In this document: positions 1-5,687 of the stretch, one piece after another
Position numbering within the stretch: position 1 is the stretch's first letter
Layout: each line of letters starts with the position of its first letter
NCBI GenBank assembly: GCA_020216625.1
Contig: JAIUYB010000063.1
Coordinates: 1-9,001, forward strand
DNA: 9,001 nucleotides
From: Desulfarculus sp.
Lineage (GTDB): Bacteria; Desulfobacterota; Desulfarculia; Desulfarculales; Desulfarculaceae
Direction of reading: 5' to 3'
Translations under genes and position numbers: made by a program
Notes under the pieces: generated by a model
Told to the model about the DNA's origin: nothing
The model's database searches: none
Seen by the model: the letters and a program-made list of their open reading frames with translations, nothing else

Positions 1-1637
1 GGATTGGCGGCCGAGGTGCCCAGGCCGCAGAGGGAGAAGGTGTTGGTGAACTGGCCGATCTCCTCCAGCAGCTCCACGTCGCCCACCCGGCCCTCGCCCT
101 GGGTGATGCGGGTGAGGATCTCCAGCATCCGGGTCAGGCCCTCGCGGCAAGGAGTGCACTGACCGCAAGACTCCTCCACCAGGAAGTTGATGAAATAGCG
201 GCTGACGTCCACCATGCAGGTATCCTCGTCCATGACGATCAACCCGCCGGAGCCCATCATGGAGCCGATCTCCGCCAGCTTGCCGAAGCCCATCTGGATG
301 TCCAGGAACTTCTTGGGGATCGGCACGCAGCCGCCGGAGGGTCCGCCGGTCTGCACCGCCTTGAGCTCTTTCTTGTTGGGGATGCCGCCGCCGATGCCGT
401 AGACGATCTCCCGGAGCGACATGCCCATTGGAACCTCGACCAGGCCCACGTTGTAGACGTTGCCGGTCATGGCGAAGACCTTGGTGCCGGTGGAGCGCTC
501 GGTGCCGATGGAGCGATACCATTCACCGCCCTTGATGACGATCTCCGGAATGTTGGCGAAGGTCTCCACGTTGTTGAGGTTCGATGGGCTGTCGCGGAAG
601 CCTTTTTCCACCGAGCGGATGTACTTGGCCCGGGGGCGGCCCACCTTGCCCTCCAGGGAGGACATCAAGGCCGAGGACTCGCCGCAGACAAAGGCCCCGG
701 CGCCGGTGGAGATGCTCAGGTGGAAATTGAAGCCGGTGCCCAGGATGTTGTCGCCCAACAGGCCCAGGGCCTCGGCCTGACGGATGGCGTTGACCAGGGT
801 CCGCACCGCCAGAGGGTATTCCATGCGCACGTAGACGAAGCCGCGCTCGGAGCCGATGGCATAGGCGGCCAGGGCCATGCCCTCCAGCACGCTGTGGGGA
901 TCGCCCTCCAACAGCGAGCGGTCCATGAAGGCCCCGGGATCGCCCTCGTCGGCATTGCAGATCACGAAACGCGGTCCGGGTTGGGAGGCGCAGGATTCCC
1001 ACTTCAGGCCGGTGGGGAAGCCGGCCCCGCCCCGGCCCCGCAACTTGGAGGCCATGACCTCCTCGGTGACTTGGTGGGGGCTCATCTGGGTCAGGGCCTT
1101 GGCCAGGGCCCGGTAGGCCCCGCGCTCGATGGCGTCGTCGATCTCGAAGGGGTCGATGCGGCCGATGTTCTTGAGCACCAGGCGATTCTGCTTGGCGTAG
1201 AATGGGATCTCGTGGGTGGTGGCCAGGGGCTCCTTGGCGTCCTGCGGTTTATAGAGCAGGCGCTTGATCAGTTCCCCGCCCTTCACCGTCTGCGCCACGA
1301 TCTCGGCCGCGTCCTCGGGCTTGACCCGCTGGTAGAAGATGTCCTTGGGCTCGATGATCACCAGGGGTCCGCGGGAGCAGAAGCCGTGGCAGCCGGTGGT
1401 CTTGATGTCCGGCAGCACCCGGGCCTCCACCTGGGCCTCGGCCAGGGCCTTTTTGATGGCCGTGGCCACCTCCACGCTGCCCGAAGCCTGGCAACCGGTG
1501 CCGCAGCAAACGATGATGCGCGGGGCGTCCGGGTCGCGCGCGTCCAGGATCGCCTGGCGGTAGCGTTCCAGCTCCTCCACGCTGTTCAGGCGCTGGACCT
1601 CCGGGGCCATTCCCGGGCTGGTGCTGGCTGGGGGCAT
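1..1637 (-). CDS. nuoF: NADH-binding flavoprotein subunit NuoF, HydB/HndC-like, 3' end cut by window edge
   Basis: The FMN and NAD(H)-binding subunit that passes electrons between NADH and the iron-sulfur chain of a complex I-type enzyme. My translation gives 545 complete codons before the edge. An N-terminal thioredoxin-like [2Fe-2S] domain (residues about 35-125) has C44-x4-C49 and C83-x3-C87, the same pattern as NuoE. The flavin/NADH core follows with GRGGAGFPTG (201-210), EGDPGAF (231-237) and CGESSALMSSLEG (318-330). The N3 [4Fe-4S] motif SCGQCTPCREG gives C491, C494 and C497, with C537 as the fourth ligand. The extra N-terminal domain is typical of HydB/HndC-type subunits, which usually also end in a 2[4Fe-4S] domain; that part would lie outside. 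The ATG at 1637 follows GGGAGG and begins 12 bases after the nuoE stop. Confidence 0.93.
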   Translation of the reverse strand, partial: MPPASTSPGMAPEVQRLNSVEELERYRQAILDARDPDAPRIIVCCGTGCQASGSVEVATAIKKALAEAQVEARVLPDIKTTGCHGFCSRGPLVIIEPKDIFYQRVKPEDAAEIVAQTVKGGELIKRLLYKPQDAKEPLATTHEIPFYAKQNRLVLKNIGRIDPFEIDDAIERGAYRALAKALTQMSPHQVTEEVMASKLRGRGGAGFPTGLKWESCASQPGPRFVICNADEGDPGAFMDRSLLEGDPHSVLEGMALAAYAIGSERGFVYVRMEYPLAVRTLVNAIRQAEALGLLGDNILGTGFNFHLSISTGAGAFVCGESSALMSSLEGKVGRPRAKYIRSVEKGFRDSPSNLNNVETFANIPEIVIKGGEWYRSIGTERSTGTKVFAMTGNVYNVGLVEVPMGMSLREIVYGIGGGIPNKKELKAVQTGGPSGGCVPIPKKFLDIQMGFGKLAEIGSMMGSGGLIVMDEDTCMVDVSRYFINFLVEESCGQCTPCREGLTRMLEILTRITQGEGRVGDVELLEEIGQFTNTFSLCGLGTSAAN

Positions 1638-1649
1638 GGGGTCCCTCCC

Positions 1650-2165
1650 CTATTCCGCCTTGATTCGTTGTAACAGCTCGTTGACCAGGCCGATGTCGGC
1701 CTTGGGATGATATTTCTCGTCCACCACCACCACCGGGGCCACGGCGCAGGCCCCCACGCAGTTGACCGTCTCCAGGGTGAACTCCATGTCCGGGGTGGTG
1801 GTACCGGGGTCTATGTTCAGCTTCTCGCAGAGGTGGTGCACCATGCCGTGGCTGCCCTTAAGGTGGCAGGCGGTCCCGGTGCAGACCTGGATGATGTGCT
1901 TGCCCTTGGGGATCAGACTGAAGGAGGCGTAGAAAGTGGCCACCTCGTAGATGCGGGTCAGAGGCACGTCGATGGTTTGGGCCAAATAGCGCAGGGCGGC
2001 CTCGGGCAGGAAGTGATAGTGGCGCTGGATGGCCTGCATGATCATGATGAGATTTTCTTTGTTGGATCCGAACTCGTCGCGGATGATGCGGTCCAGCACC
2101 AGGTAGTCCACCTCGGGCTCGGCGCAGACCACGCCTCCGGCCGGGTTCGCCTGCGGCTCAGGCAT
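1650..2165 (-). CDS. nuoE: NuoE-like 24 kDa [2Fe-2S] subunit
   Basis: A 171-residue thioredoxin-fold [2Fe-2S] protein that partners NuoF in the NADH module. An N-terminal helical region (about 20-75) includes the family stretch RIYEVATFYASF (71-82). The cluster ligands are C95-x4-C100 within CTGTAC and C136-x3-C140 within CVGAC, the canonical 24 kDa pattern. Length is normal. The ATG at 2165 follows AAGGAG with 9 bases between, 33 bases after the preceding polyferredoxin stop. It lies directly before nuoF, as is usual for this pair. Cytoplasmic; no signal or membrane segment. The same fold also occurs as HydC/HndA in bifurcating hydrogenases, so sequence alone does not separate a respiratory from a bifurcating role. 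Confidence 0.95.
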   Translation of the reverse strand: MPEPQANPAGGVVCAEPEVDYLVLDRIIRDEFGSNKENLIMIMQAIQRHYHFLPEAALRYLAQTIDVPLTRIYEVATFYASFSLIPKGKHIIQVCTGTACHLKGSHGMVHHLCEKLNIDPGTTTPDMEFTLETVNCVGACAVAPVVVVDEKYHPKADIGLVNELLQRIKAE

Positions 2166-2198
2166 GGCTTTCCACTCCTTGCTGGCGTTGGCGTCTCA

Positions 2199-2669
2199 TC
2201 AGGCGCTTTTTTGCTCCTCGTCTGGCACCTTGGTCAGGCTCAGGCATCCGGTGGTGCAGGTGGCAACGCAGACCGGGAGCAGGCCCTGGTCCAGCCGATC
2301 CTTGCACAGGTCGCACTTGATGGCCTTTTGCTCGTCGCGCCGATATTGCACCGCTCCCCAGGGACAGGCCACCACGCAGGCCTTGCAGCCAACGCAAAGC
2401 TCGGTATCCACGTAAACCACGCCGTCCTCGGGGCGCTTGCGCATGGCCCCGGTGGGGCAGGCGGCCACGCAAACCGGATGCTCACAGTGGAAGCAGCCCA
2501 GGTAGACATAGGCCTCGCGCGGCAGACCCCGCACCCGGCGCGGGCCCATGAAGGCCATCTGGCAGAGGCGGGTGTCCTCGGGCAGACCCTTGTTCTGCCG
2601 GCAGTAGACCTCGCAACTCAGGCAGCCGATGCAGCGATCCATGTCCTGGGTGATGAAGTAGCGGCTCAT
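2199..2669 (-). CDS. Four-[4Fe-4S] electron-transfer protein (DmsB/HycB/CooF-like) within nuo operon
   Basis: A 156-residue polyferredoxin with sixteen cysteines in the four-cluster pattern of DMSO-reductase B/HycB/CooF proteins: C13,16,19,23; C59,62,67,71; C92,95,98,102; C119,122,134,138. No signal peptide or membrane helix, so it should be cytoplasmic. I chose the ATG at 2669 because AGGAG sits 6 bases before it; an in-frame ATG at 2705 adds 12 residues but has no proper ribosome-binding site. It lies between nuoC and nuoE, where nuoD is expected in the usual gene order. It probably shuttles electrons between the Nuo modules or to another oxidoreductase. No catalytic molybdopterin partner is visible. 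A paralogue with identical cysteine numbering lies at 5080-5673. Confidence 0.92.
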   Translation of the reverse strand: MSRYFITQDMDRCIGCLSCEVYCRQNKGLPEDTRLCQMAFMGPRRVRGLPREAYVYLGCFHCEHPVCVAACPTGAMRKRPEDGVVYVDTELCVGCKACVVACPWGAVQYRRDEQKAIKCDLCKDRLDQGLLPVCVATCTTGCLSLTKVPDEEQKSA

Positions 2670-2716
2670 CTGCGACTCCTTGACCCCAAAGCCATTCCTC
2701 GCCATCCGCCCCGGCG

Positions 2717-3229
2717 CTAGGGCTTGCTCCGCACCAACTGCTCCTGGGGCAGCAGGGCGTAAAGCGAACGGCGCTCCTCTGGCCGCTTGTTCAGCGGCCG
2801 CTGATCCAGGTCGTCGGGCAGAAGCAGAGGCTTCAAGTTGGGATGCTCGGTGAAGATCACGCCGAAGAAATCAAAGATCTCGCGCTCGTGCCAGTCGGCC
2901 CCGGTGTAGACCCCGGCCAGGCTGGGCGCGGTCAAGCGCTCACGCGGGACCAGCAAGCGCAGCACCACCCGCCGGCAGGCGTCATAAAGATCGAAATGGT
3001 AGCTGAGCAGGACGCCCTCGCTGAGATCGGCGGCCGAAACGTCCTCCAGGAAAAAACCCTCGGCTAAAAGCAGGCGGGCGGCGGGTATCAGGGCTCCGGC
3101 CTCCAATTGGCAGGCGGCGTGGATGCCGTGCCGCTGATGGTCGGTCCGGGCCAGGCCCCAGCACTGGTCTCCGGGCAGCTTGGCCAGCCCCTCCAGCACC
3201 GCGCCCAGTTTGTCCACGCCCTCTTTCAC
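2717..3229 (-). CDS. nuoC: NADH-quinone oxidoreductase subunit C (30 kDa)
   Basis: A 170-residue NuoC, a peripheral-arm connecting subunit of complex I-type enzymes. The family signature is clear at residues 113-130: [18 protein letters not shown], followed by [10 protein letters not shown] (131-140). Departures from common forms are EHP for GHP and a proline where an arginine is often found. The start is a GTG at 3229 whose last bases form the nuoB stop (GTGA overlap), with GGAGG 10 bases upstream; a longer open frame to 3448 runs inside nuoB and is not used. It is not fused to NuoD. The stop at 2717 is followed by 47 bases and then the polyferredoxin gene. The coupling implies stoichiometric expression with nuoB. 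Confidence 0.92.
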   Translation of the reverse strand: MKEGVDKLGAVLEGLAKLPGDQCWGLARTDHQRHGIHAACQLEAGALIPAARLLLAEGFFLEDVSAADLSEGVLLSYHFDLYDACRRVVLRLLVPRERLTAPSLAGVYTGADWHEREIFDFFGVIFTEHPNLKPLLLPDDLDQRPLNKRPEERRSLYALLPQEQLVRSKP

Positions 3230-3738
3230 GCCTTTTTGTCCTCCACCGGCTCCGGCCACCAGCGGCGGCCGGTGATCTTTTCTTGCAGGGCGAAAATGGC
3301 CTCCAGGAGCCCCTCTGGCCGGGGCGGGCAGCCGGGCACGTAGACATCCACCGGCACCAACTGGTCCACTCCCTCGACGATGCCGTATTGGCCCTCGAAG
3401 GCGAAAGGCCCGCCGGAGATGGCGCAATTGCCCAGGGCGATGACCCACTTGGGCGCGGGCATCTGCTCATAGAGCCGCACCACCGCTGGAGCCATCTTCT
3501 TGCTCACGGTGCCGGCCACGATCATCACATCGGATTGACGCGGGCTGGGGCGGAAGACCTCGGCCCCGAAACGGGAGATGTCGAAACGGGCCATGCCCAC
3601 CGCCATCATCTCGATGGCGCAGCAGGCCAGGCCGAAGGTCATGGGCCACAGCGACATGGCCCGGCAGAGGTCCAGGATTTGGTTTATCGGCCCCAGGTTC
3701 ACCAGGGGGGGCTCGATCTGGCTCACCGCCCGCCTCAT
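3226..3738 (-). CDS. nuoB: NADH-quinone oxidoreductase subunit B (N2 cluster)
   Basis: A 170-residue subunit holding the terminal N2 [4Fe-4S] cluster next to the quinone site. Ligands are the tandem cysteines in [11 protein letters not shown] (C39, C40), then GNCAISGG (C105) and [10 protein letters not shown] (C137), the full NuoB set. [19 protein letters not shown] is close to the classic family stretch. The ATG at 3738 overlaps the nuoA stop as ATGA, which suggests translational coupling. An upstream in-frame TTG at 3759, behind a GGGGG run, would add 7 residues and cannot be excluded. It ends in a GTGA overlap with nuoC. In complete complexes NuoB packs against NuoD, which is not seen here. 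Confidence 0.95.
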   Translation of the reverse strand: MRRAVSQIEPPLVNLGPINQILDLCRAMSLWPMTFGLACCAIEMMAVGMARFDISRFGAEVFRPSPRQSDVMIVAGTVSKKMAPAVVRLYEQMPAPKWVIALGNCAISGGPFAFEGQYGIVEGVDQLVPVDVYVPGCPPRPEGLLEAIFALQEKITGRRWWPEPVEDKKA

Positions 3739-4115
3739 AGCTCGATCCTGCGCGGCCAACTGAAGACCCCCTTGCGCCAGAAGTAGATCACCGCCAGGGC
3801 CAACACCCCCACGAACACCACCAACTCCCAGAAGGTGAGCCAGCCCTTGCTACTCAGGTAGACCGCGCCCACCGGGAACAGGTAGAGCACGTCGACATCG
3901 AAGGCGAGAAACAGGAGGGCGTAGAAGTAGTAATTGATTCCGAAGCGAACCCGGGCGCCGCCATGGGGAGGCACACCACACTCGTAGGGCAAGTCGAGGT
4001 CGCCGCCGGTGGCCTTGGGAGCCAGGAGAAGGGAGCCGATGATGGGACCGATGCCGAAGACAACGCCGGCCAGGAGGAACAGGATGATCGCCGCGTGCAA
4101 CCAGTCGAACTGCAT
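3735..4115 (-). CDS. nuoA: NADH-quinone oxidoreductase subunit A
   Basis: A 126-residue membrane subunit with three predicted helices at about 7-31, 62-84 and 93-113, and the conserved loop PYECG (43-47). The acidic motif in helix 2 reads [10 protein letters not shown] (72-81), where many NuoA proteins have FDVE; Asp replaces Glu, a conservative change. I chose the ATG at 4115 (MQFDWLH), which has GGAGG 11 bases upstream. A TTG at 4157 would add 14 residues but gives an unusual hydrophilic N-terminus. It is the first gene of the operon and lies about 365 bases downstream of a strong sigma-54-type promoter. Confidence 0.92.
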   Translation of the reverse strand: MQFDWLHAAIILFLLAGVVFGIGPIIGSLLLAPKATGGDLDLPYECGVPPHGGARVRFGINYYFYALLFLAFDVDVLYLFPVGAVYLSSKGWLTFWELVVFVGVLALAVIYFWRKGVFSWPRRIEL

Positions 4116-4489
4116 GGCCGCGAGCACCTCCAGCCTCTGGCCTCGCTCCGCCGCCAACCCCGGTGGGGCGCGGACGGGTGGTCTGCGAGGGGGCGGACCC
4201 CAGGGGCGGACCTCGGTTGGATGACCGGTTCGCCCTGCCAGCTTGCTAGATCGGACTAGCCGTTGGGCCCCCGGATGGGGCGGCCGTGCGGTGTCGTCGG
4301 CCGGGAGCCTGCCTGGATACGGTTTCGAGACGGAGCTTGGGCGTTGATCGTGCTGGTTGTGGGCATCACGAATTCCTGTGGTTGCTTGCTGATCGCGCTG
4401 GATGAGGTCCGGCCCGCTTGCGTGGGTCAGGGTCCTGCCCCACGGCTTTCCGGACGCGAATTTTGCTGGTAACCCCCGCGGCGCTTTTT
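4116..4489 (-). other. Long untranslated leader of the nuo operon (no gene seen)
   Basis: Between the sigma-54-type promoter and nuoA lie roughly 365 bases without a convincing gene on either strand; the short open frames lack family features and good ribosome-binding sites. Close to nuoA the plus strand carries two copies of GGGGCGGACC (4190-4199 and 4203-4212). I did not recognise a known riboswitch. If transcription does begin near 4480, this is an unusually long 5' leader. Confidence 0.4.
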
Positions 4490-4506
4490 TGCAAGCCAGG
4501 TGCCAA
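4490..4506 (-). promoter_or_regulatory. Sigma-54 (-24/-12) promoter for the nuo operon
   Basis: Read on the minus strand the site is TTGGCAC-CTGGC-TTGCA, followed by an A-run. This matches the RpoN consensus (TGGCAC, five bases, TTGCA) at every conserved base, with the required GG-N10-GC spacing. The -24 box is 4500-4506 and the -12 box 4490-4494, so transcription would start near 4480 toward nuoA. Being in a large intergenic region upstream of an operon supports function. Such promoters need an enhancer-binding activator, none of which is encoded in the window. Confidence 0.75.
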
Positions 4507-4537
4507 GGCCCTGATCAGGGGCAGGGGCCATGGCACC
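4499..4537. repeat. Nested inverted repeat overlapping the -24 element
   Basis: Outer arms GGTGCCAAGGCC (4499-4510) and GGCCATGGCACC (4526-4537) pair with one mismatch. An inner perfect 12-base palindrome CCCTGATCAGGG occupies 4509-4520. One arm contains the sigma-54 -24 box, so binding or folding here could affect polymerase access. There is no T-run, so a terminator is unlikely. Confidence 0.6.
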
Positions 4538-4562
4538 CGCGAGTCCGCTTGCGTCCGTGAAT

Positions 4563-4578
4563 TTGTAATCATTTACAC
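4563..4578. promoter_or_regulatory. Operator-like dyad TTGTAA-TCAT-TTACAC
   Basis: Six-base arms separated by four bases match with one mismatch; the core TGTAA-N4-TTACA is perfect. It sits in a locally AT-rich patch about 83-98 bases upstream of the inferred nuo start site, a reasonable place for an activator or redox regulator. It resembles Rex or FNR/CRP-type half-sites but its spacing fits neither well, so I leave the regulator unnamed. Confidence 0.35.
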
Positions 4579-4638
4579 TTGTTCAAGCCGCCAGCCATGC
4601 TGGCCGGGCAAACCGCGCCTCTTGGCCGATGGCGACCT

Positions 4639-4669
4639 ATCCACCAGGTCAACGCCGCCGGGGGTGGAT
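4639..4669. repeat. Inverted repeat ATCCACC/GGTGGAT, copy 1
   Basis: Arms ATCCACC (4639-4645) and GGTGGAT (4663-4669) flank a 17-base spacer. The right arm belongs to the longer unit GCCGGGGGTGGAT (4657-4669), repeated exactly in copy 2. It lies about 160-190 bases upstream of the inferred sigma-54 start, a normal distance for an enhancer-binding site. Confidence 0.5.
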
Positions 4670-4722
4670 GATGGCCTAAACGGTTAGCATCTATGGGTTT
4701 TGTGATCACGAGTCCACGGAAC

Positions 4723-4746
4723 ATCCACCCGGCGCCGGGGGTGGAT
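4723..4746. repeat. Inverted repeat ATCCACCC/GGGTGGAT, copy 2
   Basis: Arms ATCCACCC (4723-4730) and GGGTGGAT (4739-4746) enclose a GC-rich core, and CCCGGCGCCGGG (4728-4739) is itself a perfect palindrome. The unit GCCGGGGGTGGAT at 4734-4746 repeats copy 1 exactly at a 77-base offset. It lies about 245-265 bases upstream of the inferred nuo start and 334 bases upstream of the divergent gene. Confidence 0.5.
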
Positions 4747-5079
4747 CGAGCCTCCAAGCAGGTGACGCCCGCTGGGGCGCGGCGCGCCAGCGGTCACGAT
4801 CGCGTGCGATTGCACAATTCAATCCCCCAGCTTGTTCGTGGCTTTTTGCCCGGGGCGGGTCGACCCACCAGCCAAAGGCCCGGTCCTTGCACTCCACAAG
4901 GACGACTCTTCAGCCTCCAGTCCGGGTTTGTTTGGCCATCGTATTGATAATACAGGCATTGGACGCGAACACCCGGCCAGACGATCCCAAGCTGGAAGTT
5001 TGCGATCTGCCACAGATGGGGCCTGCCCGAGGCCGGCCCTGGGTTGCACGGACAGATTTGCTTGGGAGGTTGAACGGTT
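4747..5079 (+). other. Upstream region of the plus-strand polyferredoxin gene (no gene seen)
   Basis: No convincing coding sequence lies here; reverse-strand open frames that reach into it are shadows of the gene at 5080. A TGATAATAC stretch (4945-4953) could be an extended -10 box but has no clear -35 partner. A weak sigma-54-like match, AAGGCCC-GGTCC-TTGCA (4875-4891), has correct GG/GC spacing but a degenerate -24 box. Neither is secure. Confidence 0.25.
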
Positions 5080-5673
5080 ATGGCTGAATACACCCTCAAG
5101 TTGGACGCCCGGCGCTGTATTGGTTGCCATGCCTGCGAGTTGCACTGCCAGATCCAAAACCGTCTTCCCATCGGCATGAGCCTGGGCCGGGTCCTGGTGC
5201 GGCCGGAGAGAACCCCTTTGGGCGGTCCGGACCTGCTCAGCGCCTTTGTCACCTGCCTCCATTGCGACCAGCCTTGGTGCCTGCCGGCCTGCCCGACGGG
5301 AGCCATCCGCAAGGACCCGGAAACTGGTTTGGTTTTGGTCGAAGACTCTTTGTGCGTGGGCTGCCTGGCCTGCGTGGAGGTCTGCCCCTGGTCCGCTCCG
5401 AAGTGGGATGAAGCCCGGGCCAAGGTGGTCAAGTGCGACTATTGCCAGGAACGCCGCCAGCAGGGGCTGGAGCCTGCCTGTGTGTCGGCCTGCACCACGC
5501 GGGCCTTGACCTATCAACCGGCCGGAGAAGCCTCTCGCTGGGCGCGGATCAAGTACGCGGGGCAGGTTGCCTCGGGGTTGGCGGCTGGCCAGCAATTCGC
5601 CGATAGTTATGATCAATCACCAGAAGGCGGCCGACCGCTCACCCGGCCGACCGCCTCCGGCGCTACCAGTTGA
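5080..5673 (+). CDS. Stand-alone four-[4Fe-4S] electron-transfer protein, paralogue of the nuo-operon polyferredoxin
   Basis: A 197-residue DmsB/HycB/CooF-type protein expected to carry four [4Fe-4S] clusters. Its cysteines, C13,16,19,23; C59,62,67,71; C92,95,98,102; C119,122,134,138, have exactly the residue numbers of the protein at 2199-2669. Beyond residue 145 a tail of about 50 residues, ending rich in Pro, Thr and Arg, has no counterpart in that paralogue. The ATG at 5080 follows GGGAGG with 10 bases between. No signal peptide or membrane helix. No catalytic subunit adjoins it: the upstream neighbour is the divergent nuo operon and the downstream gene converges with only 14 bases between stops. 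It probably serves as an electron carrier for a redox enzyme encoded elsewhere or for the Nuo complex. Confidence 0.92.
   Translation: MAEYTLKLDARRCIGCHACELHCQIQNRLPIGMSLGRVLVRPERTPLGGPDLLSAFVTCLHCDQPWCLPACPTGAIRKDPETGLVLVEDSLCVGCLACVEVCPWSAPKWDEARAKVVKCDYCQERRQQGLEPACVSACTTRALTYQPAGEASRWARIKYAGQVASGLAAGQQFADSYDQSPEGGRPLTRPTASGATS
5625..5656. repeat. Short direct and inverted repeat at the polyferredoxin 3' end
   Basis: CGGCCGACCGC occurs at 5628-5638 and 5644-5654, and AGGCGG (5625-5630) can pair with CCGCCT (5651-5656). It lies in the last codons, encoding the Pro/Thr/Arg-rich tail. It could form a weak hairpin at the end of both convergent transcripts, but there is no T-run. Confidence 0.3.
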
Positions 5674-5687
5674 GGATTGGTTCGGGA

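Noticed and set aside
720..2720. Long plus-strand open frames across nuoF and nuoE
   Set aside because: His/Gly/Ala/Leu-rich shadow translations; the minus strand encodes clear NuoF, NuoE and polyferredoxin motifs.
3230..3448. Longer nuoC start at 3448
   Set aside because: The extension lies inside nuoB in another frame, has no family similarity, and the GTG at 3229 has a GGAGG and a GTGA stop overlap.
4563..4578. Naming the dyad a Rex (NADH-sensing) operator
   Set aside because: Attractive for a nuo operon, but the arms are 6 bases with a 4-base gap (16 in all) whereas Rex sites are usually about 18 bases with TTGTGAA/TTGTTAA-type arms.
4263..4687. Short plus-strand open frames upstream of the nuo promoter
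   Set aside because: Mutually overlapping, without domain features, and spanning the sigma-54 promoter and inverted repeats; typical chance frames in GC-rich DNA.
4875..4891. Sigma-54-like site AAGGCCC-GGTCC-TTGCA for the plus-strand polyferredoxin
   Set aside because: GG/GC spacing is right, but the -24 box is degenerate and such matches arise by chance in GC-rich DNA; too weak to call.
4819..5616. Long minus-strand open frames (212 and 265 codons) opposite the plus-strand polyferredoxin
   Set aside because: The plus-strand frame has 16 perfectly placed cluster cysteines and a good ribosome-binding site; the reverse frames are its shadows.
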